From Microplitis mediator (Eukaryota > Arthropoda > Insecta > Hymenoptera > Braconidae): a DNA stretch of 64,000 bases. The notes under the pieces were generated by a model that searched no databases, was not told where the DNA came from, and saw nothing but the letters and a program-made list of their open reading frames with translations. Numbering within the stretch: the first letter of the stretch is position 1; every line of letters begins with the position of its first letter. The DNA lies in contig NC_079972.1 of the NCBI RefSeq assembly GCF_029852145.1, positions 5,095,795 to 5,159,794 of the forward strand, given 5' to 3'. Below, one piece after another: positions 19,862-30,200 of the stretch. Both the position numbers and the translations under genes were made by a program.

Positions 19862-20701
19862 CAAAGTTGTCGATAATTTCGAGTGTTTGGATCCTGGTGG
19901 TACAAAGTGCTCAGGACACAAGGGCAAGTCCTTGTGAAGCTCGTGTAACTCCTCAGGATACTCTAAGTCTACTTCTAAAATGTATCCTATATTATCATTA
20001 TCATTTAAAAATTTATTTACATCATCAACATTTTCCATCCACTCAAATGAACCTGTCGGCAGTGACATACTCATTGCTGTGCCGTATAAATTATTTACAT
20101 CATAATACATCAAGTAAGATTCAGCTTTGCTTGGATCAAAGTCTTCACCCATGTACCAATTATTAGCAACAGCATATCGGTTTGTACACTGAGATACTCC
20201 ACCTCTGATACCTTTTTCAATAAAAAGTACCATTTCAGGATCAGTTAAAAGCTAAAGTTCCACACCAGTGTGTTTTAACATAGCATCATTAGACAGACCA
20301 GGAGCTGTATAGTAGTGTAATGGATCTAAGCTGTAAGTTTCAAAGCAGCTACGTCTAAAATTTTCAAACACATCTGCTAGAAGAAATACATCAGTTTTAA
20401 GATATAAATCTGAGTACTCTCCTAGTGTTTTGATGTTAAATTTGTTCCAGACTAGCTGAGCAAAAAAATAATCTTCATCAGAGACACTTTCATTCGTTAA
20501 TTTTGAAAAAAATGATACTTGATCAGGCAATTGTTTGTCATTAAGTTTATCAATACTTGAAATATATTCATATGGAAATATGCCTTTACGTGTAACTAAT
20601 TTAAATTCATCTGGGTCGGGATAGTGAAGTTTCGTTATAAGCTTTTCATCATCACTAATATTTGAAGCTAATTTTTCAAGGCTAGATGCCATAAATCTGA
20701 A
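19862..20701 (-). pseudogene. protein-primed DNA polymerase B, middle part (element 2)
   Basis: This is the continuation of the 32666-34596 gene beyond the retrotransposon. It has the same segments as element 1: MASSLEKLAS, KLVTRKGIFPYEYISSIDKL, palm motif [14 protein letters not shown] and [18 protein letters not shown] at 20254-20252 interrupts the frame. Coding homology ends near 19862 after the TTL segment, where palindromic AT-rich DNA and a foldback element begin. Motifs B and C of the palm are missing from the window, so this copy is dead by nonsense, insertion and truncation. Confidence 0.85.
20697..20701. repeat. target-site duplication CTGAA, left
   Basis: CTGAA directly precedes the left LTR and recurs after the right LTR at 32666-32670. 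The polymerase sequence resumes after the second copy. A 5-bp duplication fits BEL/Pao integration and shows that the three-LTR structure derives from one insertion. Confidence 0.85.
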
Positions 20702-21773
20702 TGTAAAATATTAACTTAAAAACTACATTAAATATTTATTTGCTGGATCGGGATGGTGAAAGAAATAAGAAATCACTGATTTGGTGTATTGTCCATATTT
20801 AATAAAAATAAATCACAGATAATAGCGTCGAGTACAAGAGTCGATCACGAGTTCATATTAGAGCACTTATTGAACATTATTCGATTGCATTTGAGTTTAA
20901 TTGAGTTTTATATAAATTGCATGGCACCGTACACATGAACATTATATTATATACATATAGAGCGTAGTTGAAGATCGAGTTTGTTGAGTTTAATGAGTAC
21001 GAGTTTATAAATTTACACGGCACCATACACGTGAATTAATTTATACAAAAGAGCGCAATAAAGAGTAAATTATTAACAATTAATGATTTACAAATATCAT
21101 CAATAGTTCGAGTATACATTTTTGTCACAATTAATTTTGATACGCGACATTGAGAACGAGTAAGAAGAGCAAAAATATAAGAAGCGTAACGAGCCGAGTC
21201 TGAACGTATAATAATTACTTTGCAGTCACAAATAAAATTTGATATTGATTTTTGAGATTAAGATTACTGGATGACTGAATGATGACATCAGTCACACTGG
21301 TTGGCATCGAGTACGAGCAAATAATTGAGCAATGAGTAATAAAGTAAATTGTAAATTGAAATAAATTATTTGTGGCTGCAAAGTCACGTGATGGCGAGTA
21401 TGTGAATAGATATAGCCCGCACGTTAGTTTAACACGCGGTCACCACAGCAATGAGCACAGAGTTTATATATGACGAAACAGATATAATTGAAGAATATAG
21501 ATGATGACAAATACATGGTGTATCAGCGAGTTACAATTAGAATGATGTACTTGATAGTGTAGAGTAATTAACACGATGTAATTGAATTACAATAAAAACT
21601 AGTAGCACGTGGTGTTCTATCACAAGTGTTGTAGAGTAATGCCAGTTGCCGCGTAGCTGGCTATCGAGTTGAAATTCCGAGTATCAGAGGGCGCGTCGAT
21701 AGCAGCACCTCTGGTATAGTAGAGCGTAGAGTTGTCAAGTGTTCTGGCGCGAACATTTGAAATTTACGCAACA
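20702..21773 (-). repeat. BEL/Pao LTR, left (3' LTR)
   Basis: The LTR starts TGTAAAATATTAACTT and ends TTTACGCAACA on plus, so TG...CA on both strands. It is the 3' LTR with respect to the minus-strand coding direction and has CTGAA on its outer side. An A/T-rich segment with few long repeats makes up most of it. Confidence 0.92.
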
Positions 21774-21787
21774 TTCCGCCCGCCATC
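21774..21787 (-). other. polypurine tract of the left BEL/Pao unit
   Basis: The minus strand reads GATGGCGGGCGGAA immediately before the 3' LTR TGTTGCG. It is G/A-rich, though broken by two C residues. The second unit has the same sequence at 27220-27233. Confidence 0.5.
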
Positions 21788-21850
21788 AGGAACAGAGTTG
21801 CTGATTATGATCTTGAGTACCTGATGATTGATGAGTAGCTTGCCATTAAG

Positions 21851-24800
21851 TTAGGCATCTGGTTCTGGAGCAAGTGGTAAGAGTGCGAGCTTGGCAATTG
21901 GACGAGTGAGAGTACCAGTGGCTGTTTGAATGGTTACCACTCGAGTGAGGTTGTCCTTCCCTGGATGGAGTGCAGTCACTTTCGCGAGTGGCCATCGAGT
22001 TGGTGGAGTTCGTTCATCAGTGAGAAGGACTAGTGAGCCGAGTTTGATGTCATTGCGAGCATGATGCCACTTGGTTCGAGCCAGATGACGTTGAATGTAA
22101 CTGGTGGACCAGTGATTCCAAAAATGCTGGACACGTTGCTGAATGAACTGCCAGCGAGAGAGTCTTGATACTTCTGTATCCATGAGTGAAGGTTCAGGGA
22201 TCGCAGCGATTGGTCTCCCAATGAGAAAATGACCTGGAGTGAGCGATGAAGGATCCTGAGGATCGTCGGATAGAGCCTCCAATGGTCTCGAGTTCAAAAT
22301 CCCCTCCACTTGCGTTAAAAGAGTCGTAAGTTCTTCAAACGTGAAGGCTGATTCTCCGAGTGTGCGAGTCAGGTGATGTTTCACCGATTTCACTGCGGCT
22401 TCCCATTTACCACCCATATGGGGAGCAGCAGGAGGATTGAAATGCCATGTGATTTGATGCACAGTGGCCCAATCGAGTAGAGCATGAGATTCTTGAGTGC
22501 CTTGAGTGAAGAGTCGCTTGAGTTCCGAGTACGCGCCTTGGAATGTCGTTCCACAGTCGCTGTAGAGTGCTGTACATATCCCTCGACGGTGAATAAACCG
22601 TCGGAGAGCTGCTATAAATCCTGATGATGAGTAGTCGCTGACAAGGTCGACGTGAACTGCTGATGTGGTCAGACAGACAAACACACAGATCCAGCCCTTG
22701 TATATCCTGGATCCTCGACCTTTCCATGATTTTATTGATACTGGACCAGCGCAATCGACTCCAGTGTGAGAAAATGGTGGCGCTGGAGTGACACGTTGAG
22801 TTGGGAGTTGTCCCATTAATTGCTGAGCGCGAACACATCGATGACGAGCACAGACGAGACATTTGAGTATGTGTGAACGTACTGGTTGACGTCCACCAAT
22901 GATCCAGTATCGGAGTCGAGTATGAGCGAGTGTGAGTTGAGTACCACCATGCATGGTACGCTGATGGGCATCAGAGATGACGAGTCGAGTTAGAGCAGCA
23001 TCACGAGGTAGAATTGCAGGATGCTTCTGTTGATCTGAGTTTGGAGCATTTTCCAATCTCCCCCCTACTCGGATGATGCCATCGGTGTCTTGATAAACCA
23101 CCAACCGAGCAAATGGGTGATCCTTTGGCCATGATGCCTGTTTTGCGAGTAATTGGAGTTCAGAGTAGAAATGAATACGTTGAGTTTCCTTGATGCAGAA
23201 CTGGAGTGCGAGGTTGATTTCAGTTGATGTGAGTGGACGAGCGAGAGTCGAGTGTGGTATGCGTTTGATTATATCGCGTACCCTCCCACAAATTGCTGTA
23301 ACTCTGAGCATACGCAATAGTGGGATTGGACGTTTCATTAGCGTCCAAGACGAGTTGAGTGGTTGAGCCGAAACATAGAGTGATTTGACTGGACGTTCTT
23401 CCAGGTGAGTATCTGCATCTTTATGAATAGGACTGGTTGGCCAGGACGGCGAGTCTTCGAGCAACCATGATGGGCCAGACCACCATAGTTGATGAGTTTT
23501 AAGCTGACTGGTTGTCAAGCCTCGAGTTGCACAATCTGCTGGATTGTCAGTGCCAGGGACAAACTTCCAGTGGCCATCTGGAATTAGTTCTTGAATAAAT
23601 GACACCCTATTCCTGACAAAGTCTTTCCAGCGAGACGGGTGCGAGTGTATCCACGTGAGCGTGATTGATGAATCGGTCCAAAGATATGTTGGCACATGCG
23701 AGTAGTTGAGTGTAGTCTGGCAGTGTTTGACGAGTTTTGCCAACATGTGAGCCGCAGTGAGTTCCAAGCGTGGAATCGTTAGGGGTTTCAACGGTGCCAC
23801 CTTGGTTTTAGAGCAAAGCAGCGTAACCTTTGCCCTCTGAGTTCGAGTTGTCGGTAGGACCTTGATAAATACTGCCGCAGCTATCGCCAATTGCGAGGCA
23901 TCGGAGAATCCATGGATTTCTAGAGCCGAGTTCGTGGACGAGTGGATCCATCTGGGAATCTTGATGATATGAATCATATCGAGTTGAGTTTTGAATGAAG
24001 TCCATTTCTGTCGTAATTCTGCAGACAATGGAGTGTCCCAGCCGAGTTTTATAAGCCAAAGTTCCTGCATGAACATTTTGGCTTGAATTATGAGTGGTGA
24101 TAGGAATCCCAGTGGATCAAAGATCTGAGCAATCTCTGATAGAATTGCACGTTTTGTGCACGGTTGAGTTGAGCATGGTGGCGAGTGTTTGAAAGAGAAT
24201 TGATCCTTGTTTGAAGACCAGTACATCCCAAGAATTTTGGTGCTGACTTCTGGATCCTCTATTTTGTATTTTGTAATCGCTTCCGCACGATTGAGCTGAA
24301 GTAGTTTGCGATGATTGCTTGCCCATTTGGCGAGTGGGAATCCGCCCGCCTTGCACAGACCCTCGATATCATTTGCAACTGCTTGCAATGACTCGAGATC
24401 ATCTGCGCCTCCGGAAATGTCGTCAACATACCGTCTTTTTATGAGTGGATCGATTGCGAGTGGGAATCTATGTCCTTCATCTTCGACCAATTGAAGCAGG
24501 GCTCGAACAGCAAGAAATGGAGCTGATTTCGTCCCATAAGTAACTGTGGTAAGTTTGAAGGGGATGATGTTTCCTTCCTCATCAAACCAGAGTATTTGTT
24601 GCAGACCCTGGTCCTTTTCGTGAACCAAAATCTGTCGATACATTTTGGTAACATCTGTGATAAAGATGAACCGGTGTTGTCGCGAGCTGATGAGTACGTC
24701 GAAGATGTTAACGAGTAATTTTGGCCCGGTATGCATGATGTCGTTGAGTGAGAGTCCTGAACTGGTTGGTTTTGAGCCGTTGAAGACCACACGGATCTTG

Positions 24801-25873
24801 AAGTTGTTGTTGTCCTCCTTCAGTACCCCATGGTGGGGTAGGAAGTATTGAATTGATGATGTAGATGATGCCGCAGGCATCATGTGCTTGAGTTCGAGAT
24901 ACTCTGCCATGAAGTTCATGTAGAGTGTTTTGAGCCGAGCATCATGATCAAGACGTCGCATGAGGTGTTGTAAGCAGCGACGAGCTGCTGTGTATGAGTT
25001 CCCCAGTTGTTGCGGGTCTGATATCAATGGCAGTCTGACGATGTATCTGCCAGAACTGTCTCGAGTGTGAGTGTCCCGGAAGTGAGCTTCACAAGCCTCT
25101 TCTTCGGGAGTTAATGAGCGTAGTTGAGTTGAACTGACCTCTTCTTGGAGCCAGAACCGAGTTAATAAGTCTTGAAGATCTTGATCATGATGATTGGAGA
25201 CAGCATGATGAATTCTCAGTGGTTTGTTGAGCCGAGCTTGGACTGGACCAATGAGAATCCAGCCAAAAATTGTATTCTGGGCGAGTAATCCAGGAGATTT
25301 GCACTTGATGATCTCGCCAGTGATGACCTGGCCGTAGTAATCAGCTCCAAGGATGACATCCGTTGGACCTGGGGTTCCAAACTCTGGATCTGCGAGCGTG
25401 AGATGCGAGTACTGTGCCAAGTCGGTGTTTTGGACTTGGTCAGATGGTAATTTAGCAGTTAAACCACTGAGGATGTGAGCCTTTATCGTGAGTGATTGAT
25501 CCGAGTGGTATGAACGCAGAGTGAGAGTTGCACACCCTCTGGTATGGCCAGCCTTGGCTGCACCGATCCCTAGGATAGTAAGGTGTGATCGAGCACGAGA
25601 AATATTGAGCATTCTAATTAATGAATCTGAAACAAAGGATATCTCAGAACCGGTATCTAAGAGAATGCGTATTGGGTGAGTACTTAACTTGGTCACTACG
25701 TAGACTTGACAAGTTGCTAGTAACGTAGCGTAATGATGAGTTTGAGTACAACCAGTTGTTGAGTTCTGAGTGGGCGAGTGATGAGTACGAGTGCTGCGAT
25801 CATGAGTATGTTGAGCTTGAGTGTGGGCAAGTGTGTTGTTTGAGTGCGATGAGCTTGTAGTAGGCGAGTGCAA
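21851..25873 (-). CDS. pol: BEL/Pao pol polyprotein, left copy (about 1,340 aa)
   Basis: In order: retropepsin-like A17 protease with LLDTGSEISF (DTG at about residues 73-75); reverse transcriptase with RRYVDDISGG (YVDD, about 485); RNase H with GFSDASQLAIAAAV and WTDSSITLTW; integrase zinc HH-CC module (HQRTMHGGTQ, CLVCARHR); integrase core starting GVDCAGP, with YSDCGTTFQG and GGKWEAAVKSVK; and a C-terminal DUF5641-like domain (LGSLVLLTDERTPPTRWPLA). All catalytic motifs are intact. The first codon of the open frame used here is TTG; a TAA (25918-25916) closes the frame just upstream. Normal family polyproteins have a gag part of several hundred residues before the protease, absent here. 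Confidence 0.92.
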   Translation of the reverse strand: MHSPTTSSSHSNNTLAHTQAQHTHDRSTRTHHSPTQNSTTGCTQTHHYATLLATCQVYVVTKLSTHPIRILLDTGSEISFVSDSLIRMLNISRARSHLTILGIGAAKAGHTRGCATLTLRSYHSDQSLTIKAHILSGLTAKLPSDQVQNTDLAQYSHLTLADPEFGTPGPTDVILGADYYGQVITGEIIKCKSPGLLAQNTIFGWILIGPVQARLNKPLRIHHAVSNHHDQDLQDLLTRFWLQEEVSSTQLRSLTPEEEACEAHFRDTHTRDSSGRYIVRLPLISDPQQLGNSYTAARRCLQHLMRRLDHDARLKTLYMNFMAEYLELKHMMPAASSTSSIQYFLPHHGVLKEDNNNFKIRVVFNGSKPTSSGLSLNDIMHTGPKLLVNIFDVLISSRQHRFIFITDVTKMYRQILVHEKDQGLQQILWFDEEGNIIPFKLTTVTYGTKSAPFLAVRALLQLVEDEGHRFPLAIDPLIKRRYVDDISGGADDLESLQAVANDIEGLCKAGGFPLAKWASNHRKLLQLNRAEAITKYKIEDPEVSTKILGMYWSSNKDQFSFKHSPPCSTQPCTKRAILSEIAQIFDPLGFLSPLIIQAKMFMQELWLIKLGWDTPLSAELRQKWTSFKTQLDMIHIIKIPRWIHSSTNSALEIHGFSDASQLAIAAAVFIKVLPTTRTQRAKVTLLCSKTKVAPLKPLTIPRLELTAAHMLAKLVKHCQTTLNYSHVPTYLWTDSSITLTWIHSHPSRWKDFVRNRVSFIQELIPDGHWKFVPGTDNPADCATRGLTTSQLKTHQLWWSGPSWLLEDSPSWPTSPIHKDADTHLEERPVKSLYVSAQPLNSSWTLMKRPIPLLRMLRVTAICGRVRDIIKRIPHSTLARPLTSTEINLALQFCIKETQRIHFYSELQLLAKQASWPKDHPFARLVVYQDTDGIIRVGGRLENAPNSDQQKHPAILPRDAALTRLVISDAHQRTMHGGTQLTLAHTRLRYWIIGGRQPVRSHILKCLVCARHRCVRAQQLMGQLPTQRVTPAPPFSHTGVDCAGPVSIKSWKGRGSRIYKGWICVFVCLTTSAVHVDLVSDYSSSGFIAALRRFIHRRGICTALYSDCGTTFQGAYSELKRLFTQGTQESHALLDWATVHQITWHFNPPAAPHMGGKWEAAVKSVKHHLTRTLGESAFTFEELTTLLTQVEGILNSRPLEALSDDPQDPSSLTPGHFLIGRPIAAIPEPSLMDTEVSRLSRWQFIQQRVQHFWNHWSTSYIQRHLARTKWHHARNDIKLGSLVLLTDERTPPTRWPLAKVTALHPGKDNLTRVVTIQTATGTLTRPIAKLALLPLAPEPDA

Positions 25874-26147
25874 GTGAGTATCGAGTGCTTGAGTGTCGTG
25901 CGGAAGCGCAAAGTCTTATTGAGTTTGAGCAGGAGCACTTTGTCTCATGGACGACGATGCTTGGAGTGAGTGGGAGTTGGAGCGTCCGTCTTAGAAACTC
26001 CCTCCCCTGTCGATTTCTGTCCATCACAATTGGAGAATATGGTGAATTGATTATAAGATTAGAGTTTATAGAGTATAGGAGCACGAGTTTAGTCTGTGAT
26101 CACTTTTACGCGGTTTCCACCATCCGATCCGGCTCGAAGGACCATAA
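25874..26147 (-). other. gag remnant and leader, left BEL/Pao copy
   Basis: Only about 270 bp lie between the LTR and pol. A minus-strand ATG at 26024 opens MDRNRQGREFLRRTLQLPL, which leaves the pol frame after SCSNSIR and shows no zinc knuckle or other gag hallmark. The rest of gag has been deleted. The copy at 31320-31593 is the same, so the deletion predates the tandem duplication. Confidence 0.7.
26127..26144 (-). other. primer binding site complementary to tRNA-Tyr
   Basis: On minus, TGGTCCTTCGAGCCGGAT begins three bases after the LTR end. It is complementary to the 3' end of insect tRNA-Tyr(GTA) including CCA, as I know that tRNA. This is the minus-strand DNA primer site of the left unit. 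Confidence 0.8.
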
Positions 26148-27219
26148 TGTAAAATATTAACTTAAAAACTACATTAAATATTTATTTGCTGGATCGGGAT
26201 GGTGAAAGAAATAAGAAATCACTGATTTGGTGTATTGTCCATATTTAATAAAAATAAATCACAGATAATAGCGTCGAGTACAAGAGTCGATCACGAGTTC
26301 ATATTAGAGCACTTATTGAACATTATTCGATTGCATTTGAGTTTAATTGAGTTTTATATAAATTGCATGGCACCGTACACATGAACATTATATTATATAC
26401 ATATAGAGCGTAGTTGAAGATCGAGTTTGTTGAGTTTAATGAGTACGAGTTTATAAATTTACACGGCACCATACACGTGAATTAATTTATACAAAAGAGC
26501 GCAATAAAGAGTAAATTATTAACAATTAATGATTTACAAATATCATCAATAGTTCGAGTATACATTTTTGTCACAATTAATTTTGATACGCGACATTGAG
26601 AACGAGTAAGAAGAGCAAAAATATAAGAAGCGTAACGAGCCGAGTCTGAACGTATAATAATTACTTTGCAGTCACAAATAAAATTTGATATTGATTTTTG
26701 AGATTAAGATTACTGGATGACTGAATGATGACATCAGTCACACTGGTTGGCATCGAGTACGAGCAAATAATTGAGCAATGAGTAATAAAGTAAATTGTAA
26801 ATTGAAATAAATTATTTGTGGCTGCAAAGTCACGTGATGGCGAGTATGTGAATAGATATAGCCCGCACGTTAGTTTAACACGCGGTCACCACAGCAATGA
26901 GCACAGAGTTTATATATGACGAAACAGATATAATTGAAGAATATAGATGATGACAAATACATGGTGTATCAGCGAGTTACAATTAGAATGATGTACTTGA
27001 TAGTGTAGAGTAATTAACACGATGTAATTGAATTACAATAAAAACTAGTAGCACGTGGTGTTCTATCACAAGTGTTGTAGAGTAATGCCAGTTGCCGCGT
27101 AGCTGGCTATCGAGTTGAAATTCCGAGTATCAGAGGGCGCGTCGATAGCAGCACCTCTGGTATAGTAGAGCGTAGAGTTGTCAAGTGTTCTGGCGCGAAC
27201 ATTTGAAATTTACGCAACA
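26148..27219 (-). repeat. BEL/Pao LTR, middle (shared)
   Basis: This 1,072-bp LTR is shared as 5' LTR of the left unit and 3' LTR of the right unit. It has the same termini and length as the outer LTRs and no target duplication on either side, as expected from LTR recombination. Confidence 0.92.
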
Positions 27220-27296
27220 TTCCGCCCGCCATCAGGAACAGAGTTGCTGATTATGATCTTGAGTACCTGATGATTGATGAGTAGCTTGCCATTAAG

Positions 27297-30200
27297 TTAG
27301 GCATCTGGTTCTGGAGCAAGTGGTAAGAGTGCGAGCTTGGCAATTGGACGAGTGAGAGTACCAGTGGCTGTTTGAATGGTTACCACTCGAGTGAGGTTGT
27401 CCTTCCCTGGATGGAGTGCAGTCACTTTCGCGAGTGGCCATCGAGTTGGTGGAGTTCGTTCATCAGTGAGAAGGACTAGTGAGCCGAGTTTGATGTCATT
27501 GCGAGCATGATGCCACTTGGTTCGAGCCAGATGACGTTGAATGTAACTGGTGGACCAGTGATTCCAAAAATGCTGGACACGTTGCTGAATGAACTGCCAG
27601 CGAGAGAGTCTTGATACTTCTGTATCCATGAGTGAAGGTTCAGGGATCGCAGCGATTGGTCTCCCAATGAGAAAATGACCTGGAGTGAGCGATGAAGGAT
27701 CCTGAGGATCGTCGGATAGAGCCTCCAATGGTCTCGAGTTCAAAATCCCCTCCACTTGCGTTAAAAGAGTCGTAAGTTCTTCAAACGTGAAGGCTGATTC
27801 TCCGAGTGTGCGAGTCAGGTGATGTTTCACCGATTTCACTGCGGCTTCCCATTTACCACCCATATGGGGAGCAGCAGGAGGATTGAAATGCCATGTGATT
27901 TGATGCACAGTGGCCCAATCGAGTAGAGCATGAGATTCTTGAGTGCCTTGAGTGAAGAGTCGCTTGAGTTCCGAGTACGCGCCTTGGAATGTCGTTCCAC
28001 AGTCGCTGTAGAGTGCTGTACATATCCCTCGACGGTGAATAAACCGTCGGAGAGCTGCTATAAATCCTGATGATGAGTAGTCGCTGACAAGGTCGACGTG
28101 AACTGCTGATGTGGTCAGACAGACAAACACACAGATCCAGCCCTTGTATATCCTGGATCCTCGACCTTTCCATGATTTTATTGATACTGGACCAGCGCAA
28201 TCGACTCCAGTGTGAGAAAATGGTGGCGCTGGAGTGACACGTTGAGTTGGGAGTTGTCCCATTAATTGCTGAGCGCGAACACATCGATGACGAGCACAGA
28301 CGAGACATTTGAGTATGTGTGAACGTACTGGTTGACGTCCACCAATGATCCAGTATCGGAGTCGAGTATGAGCGAGTGTGAGTTGAGTACCACCATGCAT
28401 GGTACGCTGATGGGCATCAGAGATGACGAGTCGAGTTAGAGCAGCATCACGAGGTAGAATTGCAGGATGCTTCTGTTGATCTGAGTTTGGAGCATTTTCC
28501 AATCTCCCCCCTACTCGGATGATGCCATCGGTGTCTTGATAAACCACCAACCGAGCAAATGGGTGATCCTTTGGCCATGATGCCTGTTTTGCGAGTAATT
28601 GGAGTTCAGAGTAGAAATGAATACGTTGAGTTTCCTTGATGCAGAACTGGAGTGCGAGGTTGATTTCAGTTGATGTGAGTGGACGAGCGAGAGTCGAGTG
28701 TGGTATGCGTTTGATTATATCGCGTACCCTCCCACAAATTGCTGTAACTCTGAGCATACGCAATAGTGGGATTGGACGTTTCATTAGCGTCCAAGACGAG
28801 TTGAGTGGTTGAGCCGAAACATAGAGTGATTTGACTGGACGTTCTTCCAGGTGAGTATCTGCATCTTTATGAATAGGACTGGTTGGCCAGGACGGCGAGT
28901 CTTCGAGCAACCATGATGGGCCAGACCACCATAGTTGATGAGTTTTAAGCTGACTGGTTGTCAAGCCTCGAGTTGCACAATCTGCTGGATTGTCAGTGCC
29001 AGGGACAAACTTCCAGTGGCCATCTGGAATTAGTTCTTGAATAAATGACACCCTATTCCTGACAAAGTCTTTCCAGCGAGACGGGTGCGAGTGTATCCAC
29101 GTGAGCGTGATTGATGAATCGGTCCAAAGATATGTTGGCACATGCGAGTAGTTGAGTGTAGTCTGGCAGTGTTTGACGAGTTTTGCCAACATGTGAGCCG
29201 CAGTGAGTTCCAAGCGTGGAATCGTTAGGGGTTTCAACGGTGCCACCTTGGTTTTAGAGCAAAGCAGCGTAACCTTTGCCCTCTGAGTTCGAGTTGTCGG
29301 TAGGACCTTGATAAATACTGCCGCAGCTATCGCCAATTGCGAGGCATCGGAGAATCCATGGATTTCTAGAGCCGAGTTCGTGGACGAGTGGATCCATCTG
29401 GGAATCTTGATGATATGAATCATATCGAGTTGAGTTTTGAATGAAGTCCATTTCTGTCGTAATTCTGCAGACAATGGAGTGTCCCAGCCGAGTTTTATAA
29501 GCCAAAGTTCCTGCATGAACATTTTGGCTTGAATTATGAGTGGTGATAGGAATCCCAGTGGATCAAAGATCTGAGCAATCTCTGATAGAATTGCACGTTT
29601 TGTGCACGGTTGAGTTGAGCATGGTGGCGAGTGTTTGAAAGAGAATTGATCCTTGTTTGAAGACCAGTACATCCCAAGAATTTTGGTGCTGACTTCTGGA
29701 TCCTCTATTTTGTATTTTGTAATCGCTTCCGCACGATTGAGCTGAAGTAGTTTGCGATGATTGCTTGCCCATTTGGCGAGTGGGAATCCGCCCGCCTTGC
29801 ACAGACCCTCGATATCATTTGCAACTGCTTGCAATGACTCGAGATCATCTGCGCCTCCGGAAATGTCGTCAACATACCGTCTTTTTATGAGTGGATCGAT
29901 TGCGAGTGGGAATCTATGTCCTTCATCTTCGACCAATTGAAGCAGGGCTCGAACAGCAAGAAATGGAGCTGATTTCGTCCCATAAGTAACTGTGGTAAGT
30001 TTGAAGGGGATGATGTTTCCTTCCTCATCAAACCAGAGTATTTGTTGCAGACCCTGGTCCTTTTCGTGAACCAAAATCTGTCGATACATTTTGGTAACAT
30101 CTGTGATAAAGATGAACCGGTGTTGTCGCGAGCTGATGAGTACGTCGAAGATGTTAACGAGTAATTTTGGCCCGGTATGCATGATGTCGTTGAGTGAGAG

